From: Arthrobacter rhizosphaerae
Lineage (GTDB): Bacteria; Actinomycetota; Actinomycetes; Actinomycetales; Micrococcaceae
DNA length: 64,000 nucleotides
NCBI RefSeq assembly: GCF_023062595.1
Contig: NZ_JALLAN010000009.1
Coordinates: forward strand, 62,001-126,000
Direction: 5' to 3'
Shown piece by piece: positions 49,811-58,332 of this stretch (position 1 is its first letter; each line of letters opens with the position of its first letter). The translations under genes and the position numbers were made by a program. A model generated the notes under the pieces. That model was given only the letters and a program-made list of their open reading frames with translations. It did not search any database and had not been told where the DNA came from.

Positions 49811-52111
49811 ATGACAGACGTCCACGTCCTGGGGATCCGGCACCACGGTCCGGGTTCCGCCCACTCGGTCGCCGAAGCCCTCGCAACGCTCCGGCCGGAT
49901 CTGGTGCTGGTTGAGGGCCCGCCGGAACTTGACCCGGTTCTGCCGCTGCTCTCCGATCCGGAGATGACGCCGCCCGTGGCAGGGCTGATCTACGTGGCCG
50001 ACCAGCCGCGGCTCGCCTCGTTCTACCCGCTCGCGAGCTTCTCCCCTGAGTGGGTGGCCATCCGCTGGGCTTTGTCGACCGGAACAGAAGTGCGGGCAAT
50101 AGACCTGCCCGCCGCCCACAGCTTCGCGCTGCACCTGACCGCTGCGCCCGCCACACCGCCCCCAGCAGAGAACGACGGCGGCACTTCCGTTGAAGACGCA
50201 GGTTCCGCTGTGGACGTGCAACAGCCGTACCGTCCCGACGCCATTGCGATGCTGGCGGAGGCTGCAGGTTACACCGACGCCGAGCGCTGGTGGGAGGACG
50301 CCATCGAACACCGGAACACAGGCCCCGTGGACCGGTTTGCTGCCATCACCGACGCCATTGCGGAAATCAGGGCGGCAGACAACAGGCCCAGTGACCACCC
50401 CGACGTGAGGGAGAACAACCTGCGGGAGGCCGCCATGCGAAGGCTGCTGCGGACCGCCATCAGGGAAGGGCGCGGAAGCATTGCCGTAGTGTGCGGTGCC
50501 CATCATGCCCCGGCGCTGGTCCCCGCTCACTTTCCCCCGGTTTCTGCCGACAACAAACTGCTTGCTGGTCTTCCCAAGGCGAAAGTTTCCGTCACGTGGG
50601 TGCCGTGGACCTCTGACCGGCTCAGTCTGCGCAGCGGATACGGGGCCGGCGTCACCGCACCGGGTTGGTATCAGCATCTCTTCGCCCACTGGACGGCGAA
50701 GGAGCCCAACGGAGATGTGGCCACGACCTGGCTGGTCCGGGTTGCCCGTACTCTGCGCAGGGAAAACCTCGACGCGTCCACAGCCTCCGTCGTCGAAGCC
50801 ACCCGGATGGCGAATGCCCTGGCGGCCGTGCGTGGGCGGCCCAGCCCCGGACTCGCAGAACTGGACGATGCTGCTCAGGCCGTGCTCTGCGATGGCTCAC
50901 CGCTGCCGCTGGCGCTGGTGCACCGGGAAGTCACCATCGGACTCGAACTTGGGAACGTGCCGGAGGCCGCCCCGACGGTTCCGCTGGCCGCAGATCTCGC
51001 TGCTGCTCAGCGCAGGCTGCGGCTAAAGCCCGGTGCGATGGAAGAGGTTGTGACCATCGACCTGCGCAAGCCGAATCAGCTGGCCCGCTCCGTACTGCTC
51101 CACAGGCTGGCACTGCTCGGTGTGGACTGGGGCGTACCCAGTGAAACCGGCCGGACCACAGGAACTTTCAAGGAGGCGTGGACACTCCGCTGGGAGCCGG
51201 AACTGTCCGTTGCCCTGGTGGAAGCCAGCCGCTACGGCACCACCCTCTCCTCTGCCGCCGCAGCGTACGTTTCCGAACGCGCCCAGCTCGCCACTGGCCT
51301 CACGGAGCTCAGCGACCTGCTCGCAAGCTGTCTCCTCGCCGACCTTCCCGACGGGATCAGCGGCGTGGTGTCCGTCCTCGCGGAGCGCACCGCCTTACAG
51401 CAGGATGTTCCGCCGCTGCTGGAAACCATTGCGCCTCTTGCCCGGACCTGCCGATACGGCAATGTCCGCGAAGTGGACGTGACGGAAGTGCGGAAGATTC
51501 TTGACACGACGGTGGTGCGGGCGTGTGTTGGCCTGCCGGTAGCCTGCGCGGGACTGGACGATGAAGCCGCTGCAGTGATGCGGCGGGCAATTGACGCAGC
51601 CCAATATGGCTTGTCACTGTTGCCGGAGCTGCCGCTGGACGACTGGCACCGGGCTCTCGCTGCCGTTTCAGGTTCGGACCGGGTCCATGGAGCTGTCGCC
51701 GGGCGCGCCTCCAGGCTGTTGCTGGACGCCGGCTTGGTCGACAGGGATCAGGTCGCGGCCAGGCTCAGCCGCCGGCTATCCATCGCCACTCCGGCGCCGG
51801 AAGCCGCCGCCTGGCTCGATGGGCTTCTATCAGGCGACGCCGTTCTGCTGATTCACGACCGGCGCCTCCTGCAGATCGTCGATGAATGGGTGGCAGGTGT
51901 GCAGGACGAGGTCTTCGATGACGTGTTGCCCCTGCTGCGCAGGACGTTCTCACTGTTCGGCCCGCCAGAACGGCGGGAGATCGGCGAACAGGTAAGCCGC
52001 GTCAATGATCTCAGGCAGACCGCAAACCCGATGGCACTTGACCTGGCAGGCGCGGGACCCGCTATCCGCACTATGGCCAGGTACCTCGGATGGGAGGCGA
52101 ACCGTGACTGA
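49811..52111 (+). CDS. DUF5682-like protein (YehM-like)
   Basis: A 766-residue cytosolic protein. It begins VHVLGIRHHGPGSAHSVAEAL, followed by LVLVEGPPELDPVLPLL and later AIDLPAAHSFAL, then SIAVVCGAHHAPAL, resembling ChaN/TraB-like His-rich motifs near possible metal sites. The rest is mostly helical. It sits between the MoxR ATPase and the VWA gene, with 47 bp from the former. In E. coli, yehM has the matching position. I do not know its biochemical activity. Confidence 0.8.
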   Translation: MTDVHVLGIRHHGPGSAHSVAEALATLRPDLVLVEGPPELDPVLPLLSDPEMTPPVAGLIYVADQPRLASFYPLASFSPEWVAIRWALSTGTEVRAIDLPAAHSFALHLTAAPATPPPAENDGGTSVEDAGSAVDVQQPYRPDAIAMLAEAAGYTDAERWWEDAIEHRNTGPVDRFAAITDAIAEIRAADNRPSDHPDVRENNLREAAMRRLLRTAIREGRGSIAVVCGAHHAPALVPAHFPPVSADNKLLAGLPKAKVSVTWVPWTSDRLSLRSGYGAGVTAPGWYQHLFAHWTAKEPNGDVATTWLVRVARTLRRENLDASTASVVEATRMANALAAVRGRPSPGLAELDDAAQAVLCDGSPLPLALVHREVTIGLELGNVPEAAPTVPLAADLAAAQRRLRLKPGAMEEVVTIDLRKPNQLARSVLLHRLALLGVDWGVPSETGRTTGTFKEAWTLRWEPELSVALVEASRYGTTLSSAAAAYVSERAQLATGLTELSDLLASCLLADLPDGISGVVSVLAERTALQQDVPPLLETIAPLARTCRYGNVREVDVTEVRKILDTTVVRACVGLPVACAGLDDEAAAVMRRAIDAAQYGLSLLPELPLDDWHRALAAVSGSDRVHGAVAGRASRLLLDAGLVDRDQVAARLSRRLSIATPAPEAAAWLDGLLSGDAVLLIHDRRLLQIVDEWVAGVQDEVFDDVLPLLRRTFSLFGPPERREIGEQVSRVNDLRQTANPMALDLAGAGPAIRTMARYLGWEANRD

Positions 52112-53297
52112 CACGAACCCTGATGGCCGCGACAGGCTCAGCCGCTGGCGGCTGGTGCTCGGCGGACATGGCGCCGACGGCGTCACAACGGCCGACGGCC
52201 AGAATGTGGCCCTCTCGGCCGTTGATCAGCTCCGTGACCGTGCCCTGGATGATCTGTACGGGCCTCCCAAAAAGGGGCCGGGAAGCCTCGGCGCATCCAG
52301 TCCCCGCGTGGCCCGCTGGCTCGGCGATATTCGTGGATATTTCCCTTCCTCTGTGGTCCAGGTGATGCAGGCCGACGCAATGGACAGGCTCGGCTTGCGG
52401 CAATTGCTCCTCGAACCGGAGATGCTGCGCACCGTACAGCCGGACGTCGGACTGGTCAGCACGCTGATCGGGCTAGGCCGGGTTATCCCCGAACATTCCC
52501 GCGAGACCGCCAGGACGGTGGTCCGGCAGGTGACCAGCCAACTCGAGGAACGGCTGCGCTCCAAGACCGTTCAAGCCGTCTCCGGAGCATTGAACAGGGC
52601 TGCACGGACGCGACGCCCCCGCCATCGGGACATCGACTGGAACCGCACCATCGCGGCCAACCTCAAGCACTATCAGCCCGAACATCGCACCATCGTGCCA
52701 GAGCGGCTGGTCGGGTATGCCAGGAGAAGCTCTGAAGTGCAGCGTGAGATCATCCTGTGCATTGACCAATCCGGGTCCATGGCCGAGTCGGTGGTGTACT
52801 CCAGCGTGTTCGGTGCAGTGCTCAGCTCACTTCGGTCGGTGCGCACACGGCTGGTGGTCTTCGACACGGAGGTTGTTGACCTGTCAGAGGACCTGGAGGA
52901 TCCGGTGGATGTGCTCTTCGGCGTGCAACTCGGTGGCGGCACTGACATAAACCGGGCGCTCGCCTACTGCCAGGACCAGATCACCCAGCCGGCAGAGACG
53001 ATCCTGGTGCTGATCAGTGATCTCTACGAGGGCGGAATAGCCGAGGAGATGCTGAGAAGGGCCGCCGCCATCGTGGGATCGGGAGCCACCATGATAGCCC
53101 TGCTGGCCCTAAGCGACAGCGGCCACCCGACGTTTGATGCGAACCATGCCGCCGCCTTGGCGGGGATCGGCGTCCCGGCATTCGCCTGCACGCCTGATCT
53201 GTTTCCGGAGATGATGGCCGCGGCCATCGAACGCCGGGATGTGGGCGAATGGGCAGCTGCCCACGACATCGTGACCAATCACGAAAGCCAGCAATGA
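52104..53297 (+). CDS. VWA-domain protein (YehP-like)
   Basis: A 397-residue protein. The C-terminal half is a von Willebrand A domain with a complete MIDAS: Asp221-x-Ser223-x-Ser225 in CIDQSGSM, and LGGGTDINRALAYC supplying the later Thr/Asp. The N-terminal half is helical. A GTG at 52104 overlaps the end of the DUF5682 gene by eight bases and has GGAGGCGA upstream. It is the likely adaptor of the MoxR ATPase in this operon, binding substrate through a metal ion. Confidence 0.93.
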   Translation: MTDTNPDGRDRLSRWRLVLGGHGADGVTTADGQNVALSAVDQLRDRALDDLYGPPKKGPGSLGASSPRVARWLGDIRGYFPSSVVQVMQADAMDRLGLRQLLLEPEMLRTVQPDVGLVSTLIGLGRVIPEHSRETARTVVRQVTSQLEERLRSKTVQAVSGALNRAARTRRPRHRDIDWNRTIAANLKHYQPEHRTIVPERLVGYARRSSEVQREIILCIDQSGSMAESVVYSSVFGAVLSSLRSVRTRLVVFDTEVVDLSEDLEDPVDVLFGVQLGGGTDINRALAYCQDQITQPAETILVLISDLYEGGIAEEMLRRAAAIVGSGATMIALLALSDSGHPTFDANHAAALAGIGVPAFACTPDLFPEMMAAAIERRDVGEWAAAHDIVTNHESQQ

Positions 53298-53345
53298 GGG
53301 TCGTTACTTGTGGACGCCGGGTAACGGGCCGAGGATGATGAAGCC

Positions 53346-53825
53346 GTGACTGTTGATTTCTCTGCAAGCGCCAATATCCCCCGGCGGGCTACTACAGCCG
53401 ACGCCGCGACAGTTGCCCGGTTGCTTCACGATTTCAATACAGAGTTCGATACTCCTACCCCCGGCCCGGACGCCTTGAAAAGGCGGCTGACGTACCTGTT
53501 GGCGGGCGACGATTTGGTTGCATTAGTCGTCGGGGAGCCGGCAACAGGACTCGCGGTGCTCAGCTTCCGGCCCAACGTCTGGTACGAAGGGCCCGTTGCG
53601 ATCCTTGACGAGCTGTACGTCCGCCCCGACCAACGTGGTCAACGTCTGGGCAGCGCGCTTCTGACCGCCGCATGCGACCTGGTCCGACGTCGGGGTGGGG
53701 AATTGATGGAAATCAACGTCGACGGCGAGGATACCGACGCACGGCGTTTCTACGAGGCCCGGGGGTTCAGGAACACTGAACCGAATCGGACGGATCCGCT
53801 GCTTTACTACTTTCGAGAGCTATGA
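53346..53825 (+). CDS. GNAT-family N-acetyltransferase
   Basis: A 159-residue GNAT enzyme. The acetyl-CoA pyrophosphate loop is RPDQRGQRLGSA (93-104), the motif B region is VDGEDTDARRFYEARGF, and the C-terminal strand ends TDPLLYYFREL. The substrate (amine, antibiotic or protein) is unknown. GTG start at 53346. It overlaps the convergent FMN reductase gene by six bases at the 3' ends. Confidence 0.92.
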   Translation: MTVDFSASANIPRRATTADAATVARLLHDFNTEFDTPTPGPDALKRRLTYLLAGDDLVALVVGEPATGLAVLSFRPNVWYEGPVAILDELYVRPDQRGQRLGSALLTAACDLVRRRGGELMEINVDGEDTDARRFYEARGFRNTEPNRTDPLLYYFREL

Positions 53826-54560
53826 GCCCGCGTCCGGGCCCAACCTTGTACTGCTGGAGTTTCGTCCCGCCCCGCCTGCTGCGAGCTGCATGAGTGTGGA
53901 GTCGAAGTCGAGGTCCTGGGTGGTTTGCGCAGCCCTCGTGGCCCGCCCGGCGAACTCGTGTTGGTAGCCACTCCAGGCGGCATCCGAGATGGCGCGGCCA
54001 ACGCCCGTCCTGATGACCTGCGCGAGTTCCTGTGCGGCGCGTTCGATCCGGTCGCCAAATGCCGGAGAACCCCAATCTTCGGGCGCTGCGAACACTGATG
54101 TGGGCAGGGTCAACGCACGGAAGTAGGCAAAGAGTGAGCGCAAATGATCGTCGACGACGAGCGCGTGGCGTGCCGTCCCTGCCGTGGCGGCGATCATCAC
54201 GGGCTTTCCGATGAGAAGGTCACTGTCGATCAGATCCACGAAGGACTTCAGGAGACCGCTGATGCCGGCCTTATAGACGGGAGTCGACACAATTAATGCG
54301 TCGGCTTCGGAGAGAGATTTCATGGCCTCTTCGATGGTGCTGCCAGGGAAACCTGCGGTGGTGGCGCGGGCGATATCAAGTGCGAGTGGGGCCAGCTCTA
54401 TCACGCGCACCTGCGCAGAGCGGCCCTGCTCAGCCAGCAGGGCGGTGGTTTTCCCGGCCAAGCGATCTGCCAGCATACGGGTCGACGACGGTTCACTGAC
54501 TCCCGCGGTGACGACGACGAGGGAAACCGCTGCCGCGGTGGGGCTTGAGTCAGCGCTCAT
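53820..54560 (-). CDS. NADPH-dependent FMN reductase (CE1759-like)
   Basis: A 246-residue flavodoxin-fold reductase. The first strand reads SLVVVTAGVSEPSSTRMLADRL, followed by ADALIVSTPVYKAGISGLLKSFVDL and PVMIAATAGTARHALVVDDHL, all typical of the MsuE/CE1759 FMN reductase group. It should supply FMNH2 to the LLM monooxygenase in the same operon. Its ATG overlaps the MarR stop (ATGA). Confidence 0.9.
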   Translation of the reverse strand: MSADSSPTAAAVSLVVVTAGVSEPSSTRMLADRLAGKTTALLAEQGRSAQVRVIELAPLALDIARATTAGFPGSTIEEAMKSLSEADALIVSTPVYKAGISGLLKSFVDLIDSDLLIGKPVMIAATAGTARHALVVDDHLRSLFAYFRALTLPTSVFAAPEDWGSPAFGDRIERAAQELAQVIRTGVGRAISDAAWSGYQHEFAGRATRAAQTTQDLDFDSTLMQLAAGGAGRNSSSTRLGPDAGS

Positions 54561-55030
54561 GGTTGTGGGGTCCGTTCTTCCGGGGCGGTTGAGTTATGTG
54601 GTGTTGCTGCGAGTTCCCGGCACAGATCCCGCAGCAAGGCGAGCTTGCCGGCGTCGAGCGTTCGGGTCATCGCGTCAGCGACCTGCATGGCGTGGCGTGC
54701 TCCAACTCTGCGCTGGAGGGCGGCACCGGCAGGCGTCAGCCGCATGCGGGATACGCGCTTATCGTCCGGATCAGGGAACCGCTGGACCAGGCCGCTCTTC
54801 TCCAGGCGGACGAACAGCCTGGACAATCCGGGCTGGGTCAGGAGTACGTCCTCACCCAGTTCGGTAATGCGTTTCCCTTCCGGTGCGGTCGACAGGGCAT
54901 ACAGGACGCCGTAGTCGCGAGGAGGAAGATCGGCCCAAACATCGCTTTGTTCAAGCTCTCTAACGATCGCTGTCTGCGCCCGGAAAAGCGCTTCCCAGGC
55001 CTCGTTGGCCAGGCGGGCATTGCGCGTCAT
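54557..55030 (-). CDS. MarR-family transcriptional regulator
   Basis: A 157-residue winged-helix protein. The wHTH is around LPPRDYGVLYALS, TELGEDVLLTQPGLSRLFVRLEKSGLV, with wing residues DPDDKRVSRMRLTPAG. It lies between a flavin-dependent monooxygenase and its FMN reductase, so it is likely to repress this operon until an inducer such as a toxic small molecule appears. The ATG is two bases after the monooxygenase stop. Confidence 0.93.
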   Translation of the reverse strand: MTRNARLANEAWEALFRAQTAIVRELEQSDVWADLPPRDYGVLYALSTAPEGKRITELGEDVLLTQPGLSRLFVRLEKSGLVQRFPDPDDKRVSRMRLTPAGAALQRRVGARHAMQVADAMTRTLDAGKLALLRDLCRELAATPHNSTAPEERTPQP

Positions 55031-55032
55031 CT

Positions 55033-56223
55033 TCAGGCCACCGTCGGGAAACGGGCGATCAGATCCGGGTCGCTGTCCTCGTAAGGCGAACTGCCGGTCA
55101 GGTTGTCACCGCGGTTGGCGCGGGGTTTTGGCTGACGGGGCGCCGCGGCGCCGTACTTGGCCCTGAGAAGGCTCTCGTGAGTGGGAGCATCGGGAACGCC
55201 CGGTGCACGCCGTGCGTCCATTTCCTTACGCAGCACGGGAACCACTTCAGTTCCGAGCAATTCGATCTGTTCGAGGACTTGCTCGATCGGGAGCCCGAAC
55301 GCGTCAACGACCCACAACTGGCGCTGGTAGTCGCCGAAGCCCTCCTGGAAGGTCAGCGTCTTGTCGATCACCTGCTGGGGACTGCCCACGCTCATCGGAG
55401 TACTCTCCATGTAATCCTCAAGGTCATAACTGTGGCCGTAGATCGGGGAGCCCTCGAAGTACGGACGGAAGGTTCTGACGGCGTTCTGGGAGTTCTTCGC
55501 GATGAACGAATGGCCGCCCAGGCCCACAATCGCCTGTGCCGCAGTGCCGTGCCCGTAGTGCTCGAAGCGTTGCCGATACAGGTCCACGAGTGGCTTGAAG
55601 TGCAAGTTCGGAGCGAGCAGATTGTTCGCGAAGAAACCGTTGCCGTAGTAGGCAGCCTGTTCCGCGATCTCCGGGGTCCGGATCGAACCGTGCCAGACGA
55701 ACGGCGGGACGTCATCGAGGGGGCGGGGCGTCGAGGTGAAGCCTTGGAGAGCACTGCGGAACCCGCCCTCCCAATCTACGACGTCCTCGCGCCACAAGCG
55801 GTGCAGGAGGTTGTAGTTCTCGAGCGCGAGCGGCAGGCCTTTGCGGATGTCCTTGCCGAACCACGGATACACGGGAACGGTGTTTCCGCGGCCGACCATC
55901 AGGTCCAGCCGCCCCTTGGCGATGTGCTGCAGCATGGCATAATCCTCGGCCAGCTTGACGGGATCGTTTGTAGTCATCAGCGTGACTGATGTGCTGAGGA
56001 TGATCCGCTTCGTCAAGGCAGCGACCGCCGCGAGGAGTGTTGTGGGTGAGGACGACACAAACGGGGGGTTGTGGTGCTCCCCTACCGCGAAGACGTCAAG
56101 TCCAACCTCATCTGCCTTCTGCCCTATCCGCAGAAGTGCCTGGAGACGCTCTGCCTCGCTGGGGGTCTTCCCCGTAACCGGGTCCTTTGTAACGTCGCTT
56201 ACCGAAAATATTCCGAACTGCAT
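55033..56223 (-). CDS. LLM class FMN-dependent oxidoreductase (CE1758-like)
   Basis: A 396-residue luciferase-like monooxygenase of the CE1758 type: MQFGIFSVSDVTKDP, FAVGEHHNPPFVSSSP, GRLDLMVGRGNTVPVYPWFG. It probably oxidises a small organic substrate with FMNH2 supplied by the FMN reductase two genes downstream. The first gene of the operon, starting with ATG after GGCGGA. The C-terminal tail (RQPKPRANRGDNLTGS) is an ordinary disordered end. Confidence 0.9.
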   Translation of the reverse strand: MQFGIFSVSDVTKDPVTGKTPSEAERLQALLRIGQKADEVGLDVFAVGEHHNPPFVSSSPTTLLAAVAALTKRIILSTSVTLMTTNDPVKLAEDYAMLQHIAKGRLDLMVGRGNTVPVYPWFGKDIRKGLPLALENYNLLHRLWREDVVDWEGGFRSALQGFTSTPRPLDDVPPFVWHGSIRTPEIAEQAAYYGNGFFANNLLAPNLHFKPLVDLYRQRFEHYGHGTAAQAIVGLGGHSFIAKNSQNAVRTFRPYFEGSPIYGHSYDLEDYMESTPMSVGSPQQVIDKTLTFQEGFGDYQRQLWVVDAFGLPIEQVLEQIELLGTEVVPVLRKEMDARRAPGVPDAPTHESLLRAKYGAAAPRQPKPRANRGDNLTGSSPYEDSDPDLIARFPTVA

Positions 56224-56238
56224 GATGTCCGCCTTTCA

Positions 56239-56272
56239 TTGTCGTCAGGTACAACAACATGCGCAGTCATGT
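56239..56272. promoter_or_regulatory. Inverted repeats upstream of the LLM/MarR/FMN-reductase operon
   Basis: TTGT-N8-ACAA (56239-56254) and ACATG-N6-CATGT (56257-56272) lie 16-49 bp before the operon ATG. Both are in the size range of MarR operators, and either could bind the MarR protein encoded in the operon. The assignment is by position only. Confidence 0.4.
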
Positions 56273-56317
56273 ATTCCCAAGGCGTCGATCTTCGATAAGC
56301 GCTAGCCCGCAGCCGGG

Positions 56318-57286
56318 TCAGAAACGGTCTGGATTCCCCCAAGCGGTGTAGAGCCGTCCGTACTCTTCGGCGGTCACCGGCAGCACGACACCGTGGCAGG
56401 GGTCCGGCGGCAGCCGAAAGTCCTCGGAAGGAGTCCATTGGCCGCCGGCAAGGTTGGTCGTCTCGAAGGGAACGTAACGGCGTTCCGGCGTGAACTCGTC
56501 GAGCCACAGGAACCACTTGTCCTCAGTGTTCGACCCGTACACCAAGGGCCCCTCGCCCCGGCTGATCGCGTCGAGGCCGATGCCTTCGGCCAGCGGCTTC
56601 CAGTCGAGCGCGGTCAGTGATTCGGCGGTCTCCGAGAAGACAGACTTGCCGTGCGGGGCCTTTCCACTCCGGGCGCGTTCGTCTTTGACGAAGCGGTAAT
56701 AGAGGCCTTCGTGGTCGATCACCGTGGCGTCAATCGTGGGCCATCCCCGGTCGATCCAGACGCGCGGCTCGGAGAACTCGCGGAAGTCGCGAGTGGCAGC
56801 GTACATGATCCGGTTGTAGCTCTCGCCTTCGTGTTCGGCGTTGTCATAGAGGGTCGAAGACCAGTGGACGAGGAAGGCGTCCTGCCCAGGATCCCAAACC
56901 GACTCCGGCGCCCAGGTGTTGCCTGCCTCGGGCGGCGCCACCTCGACGAGACGGCCTTCCCCCCAGTCCACCAGATCCGTCGACTCCCAGACCATGATCG
57001 AGCGGCTCCCCCTGCGCTGGAGTCGCTCCCAGTCGGCGCAATCGTGTACACGCAGGTCGGTCGCAACGAGGTAGAACCGGTCGCCTTCCGGCGAACGCAC
57101 TATGTGCGGGTCACGGACGCCGCGTTCCCCCAAAGCCGAATACAGGACCGGCTTGCCTTCGTTGAGGTCATCGAAGTGCAACGGGTCGTTCCCATCGCTC
57201 AGGGCGAAGTGGATCTGCTCACCGTCGGCTGATTCGCGTTTGAAATGGACATAGAGGTACCCCGCGTACACACGGCTGGAACTCAT
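56318..57286 (-). CDS. GH43-like glycoside hydrolase
   Basis: A 322-residue five-bladed beta-propeller protein without signal peptide. RGVRDPHIVRSPEG supplies the typical catalytic-base Asp and its frame. Later NTWAPESVWDPGQDAF and DATVIDHEGLYYRFVKDE match the GH43 folds, and EGPLVYGSNTEDKWFLWLDEF the last blades. It should cut short arabino- or xylo-type or similar oligosaccharides in the cytosol. It follows the second GH43-like gene by 89 bp in an operon led by an alpha-galactosidase. The exact specificity cannot be read. Confidence 0.85.
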   Translation of the reverse strand: MSSSRVYAGYLYVHFKRESADGEQIHFALSDGNDPLHFDDLNEGKPVLYSALGERGVRDPHIVRSPEGDRFYLVATDLRVHDCADWERLQRRGSRSIMVWESTDLVDWGEGRLVEVAPPEAGNTWAPESVWDPGQDAFLVHWSSTLYDNAEHEGESYNRIMYAATRDFREFSEPRVWIDRGWPTIDATVIDHEGLYYRFVKDERARSGKAPHGKSVFSETAESLTALDWKPLAEGIGLDAISRGEGPLVYGSNTEDKWFLWLDEFTPERRYVPFETTNLAGGQWTPSEDFRLPPDPCHGVVLPVTAEEYGRLYTAWGNPDRF

Positions 57287-57375
57287 CGGTCTGGACCACT
57301 CTTTTCTGTGTCAGGGTGTAGCCAATGTCGGCTGGGATTAGTGTTTCAGCTTGTGGCGGCGGTGAGCAGTACAGT

Positions 57376-58320
57376 TCACGGCCCATCCGGCGGAAGGATC
57401 GGCGCCGTCAGCACCTCGTCCCTGTCGCACACCAGCCGGCCTCCGGCAACACTCGCCCGGGCGACCTGGATGGACGTGCGGCGGTGAGCGTAGAGGCTGT
57501 CGCTCGCCGTTGCGCCTGTGGGCCGTCCTGGGTGGGTGAAGTAGAAGACGAAGGCATCATTGCCGACAACGACCACGTCGGCGTGGAGTCCGTTGCCGCC
57601 GTCGTCCTCACCCGAGCCGGAGTCGGCGAGGATACGATCCTGAATCTCCCAGGTGCGCAAATCGGTCGAACGGTGCACCCGCAGGCCGGCCCATTCATCG
57701 GTGAGCATCCAGTACGAGCCGCCGAGCCCGAAGACGTTCGGCCCCTCGTGAGGCAGGTTCTCCACGGCCGCTCCGCCCGGCGTCCACCTGTACAGGTCGG
57801 GGCTGTCGGCCGAGTAGGTGTGTGTGCCGTGGTCATCGTCCTTGAACCACATACGCCAGCCGCCATCCGGGAGCTGGACCACACAGGCGTCAATGACGTG
57901 CTCGGAATTGAGGTCAAGCGTGGACTGGTACTCCCAGCGCGCCAGATCCACGCTGGTGTAGTGGCGAATGGCCCCCGGGGCGCCCCACCTTGTGTGCACG
58001 CCCTCGATGTAACTCACGTACATGTGGTAGATCACGCCGTCGTCGACAACCTCGGGCGCCCAGAATGTGTTCCGGCCCCAGCCCGTCTCCAGTCCCTGTG
58101 CAGTACCGCGGTAGGACCATGTCGCACCGCCGTCGGCCGAGGCGGCGATCCCGATGTCGGTGCCGAACACCCAGGCGACGTCGTCGATCGGGGGCGCCAG
58201 GACGCGGCGGTTGGTGTAGAACATCCACCACTCCCCCGCGGCGCGGTTCCAGATCACAGTCGGGTCCGCGGCTCCATCCTGAAACGGGTCACGGAACAGC
58301 GGCTTCGGGATCTCGGTCAT
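57376..58320 (-). CDS. GH43-type glycosyl hydrolase
   Basis: A 314-residue beta-propeller enzyme. It begins FRDPFQDGAADPTVIWN, giving an Asp base like that of GH43/GH32-type enzymes, then NTFWAPEVVDDGVIYHMYVSYIEG in two parts and SEHVIDACVVQLPDGGWRMWF. No signal peptide is evident. GAGGAGG lies before the ATG, 12 bp after the alpha-galactosidase stop, so both are translated from one transcript. The two GH43-like enzymes in this operon differ strongly in sequence and may act on different linkages. Confidence 0.85.
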   Translation of the reverse strand: MTEIPKPLFRDPFQDGAADPTVIWNRAAGEWWMFYTNRRVLAPPIDDVAWVFGTDIGIAASADGGATWSYRGTAQGLETGWGRNTFWAPEVVDDGVIYHMYVSYIEGVHTRWGAPGAIRHYTSVDLARWEYQSTLDLNSEHVIDACVVQLPDGGWRMWFKDDDHGTHTYSADSPDLYRWTPGGAAVENLPHEGPNVFGLGGSYWMLTDEWAGLRVHRSTDLRTWEIQDRILADSGSGEDDGGNGLHADVVVVGNDAFVFYFTHPGRPTGATASDSLYAHRRTSIQVARASVAGGRLVCDRDEVLTAPILPPDGP

Positions 58321-58332
58321 CGTTTCGCCTCC

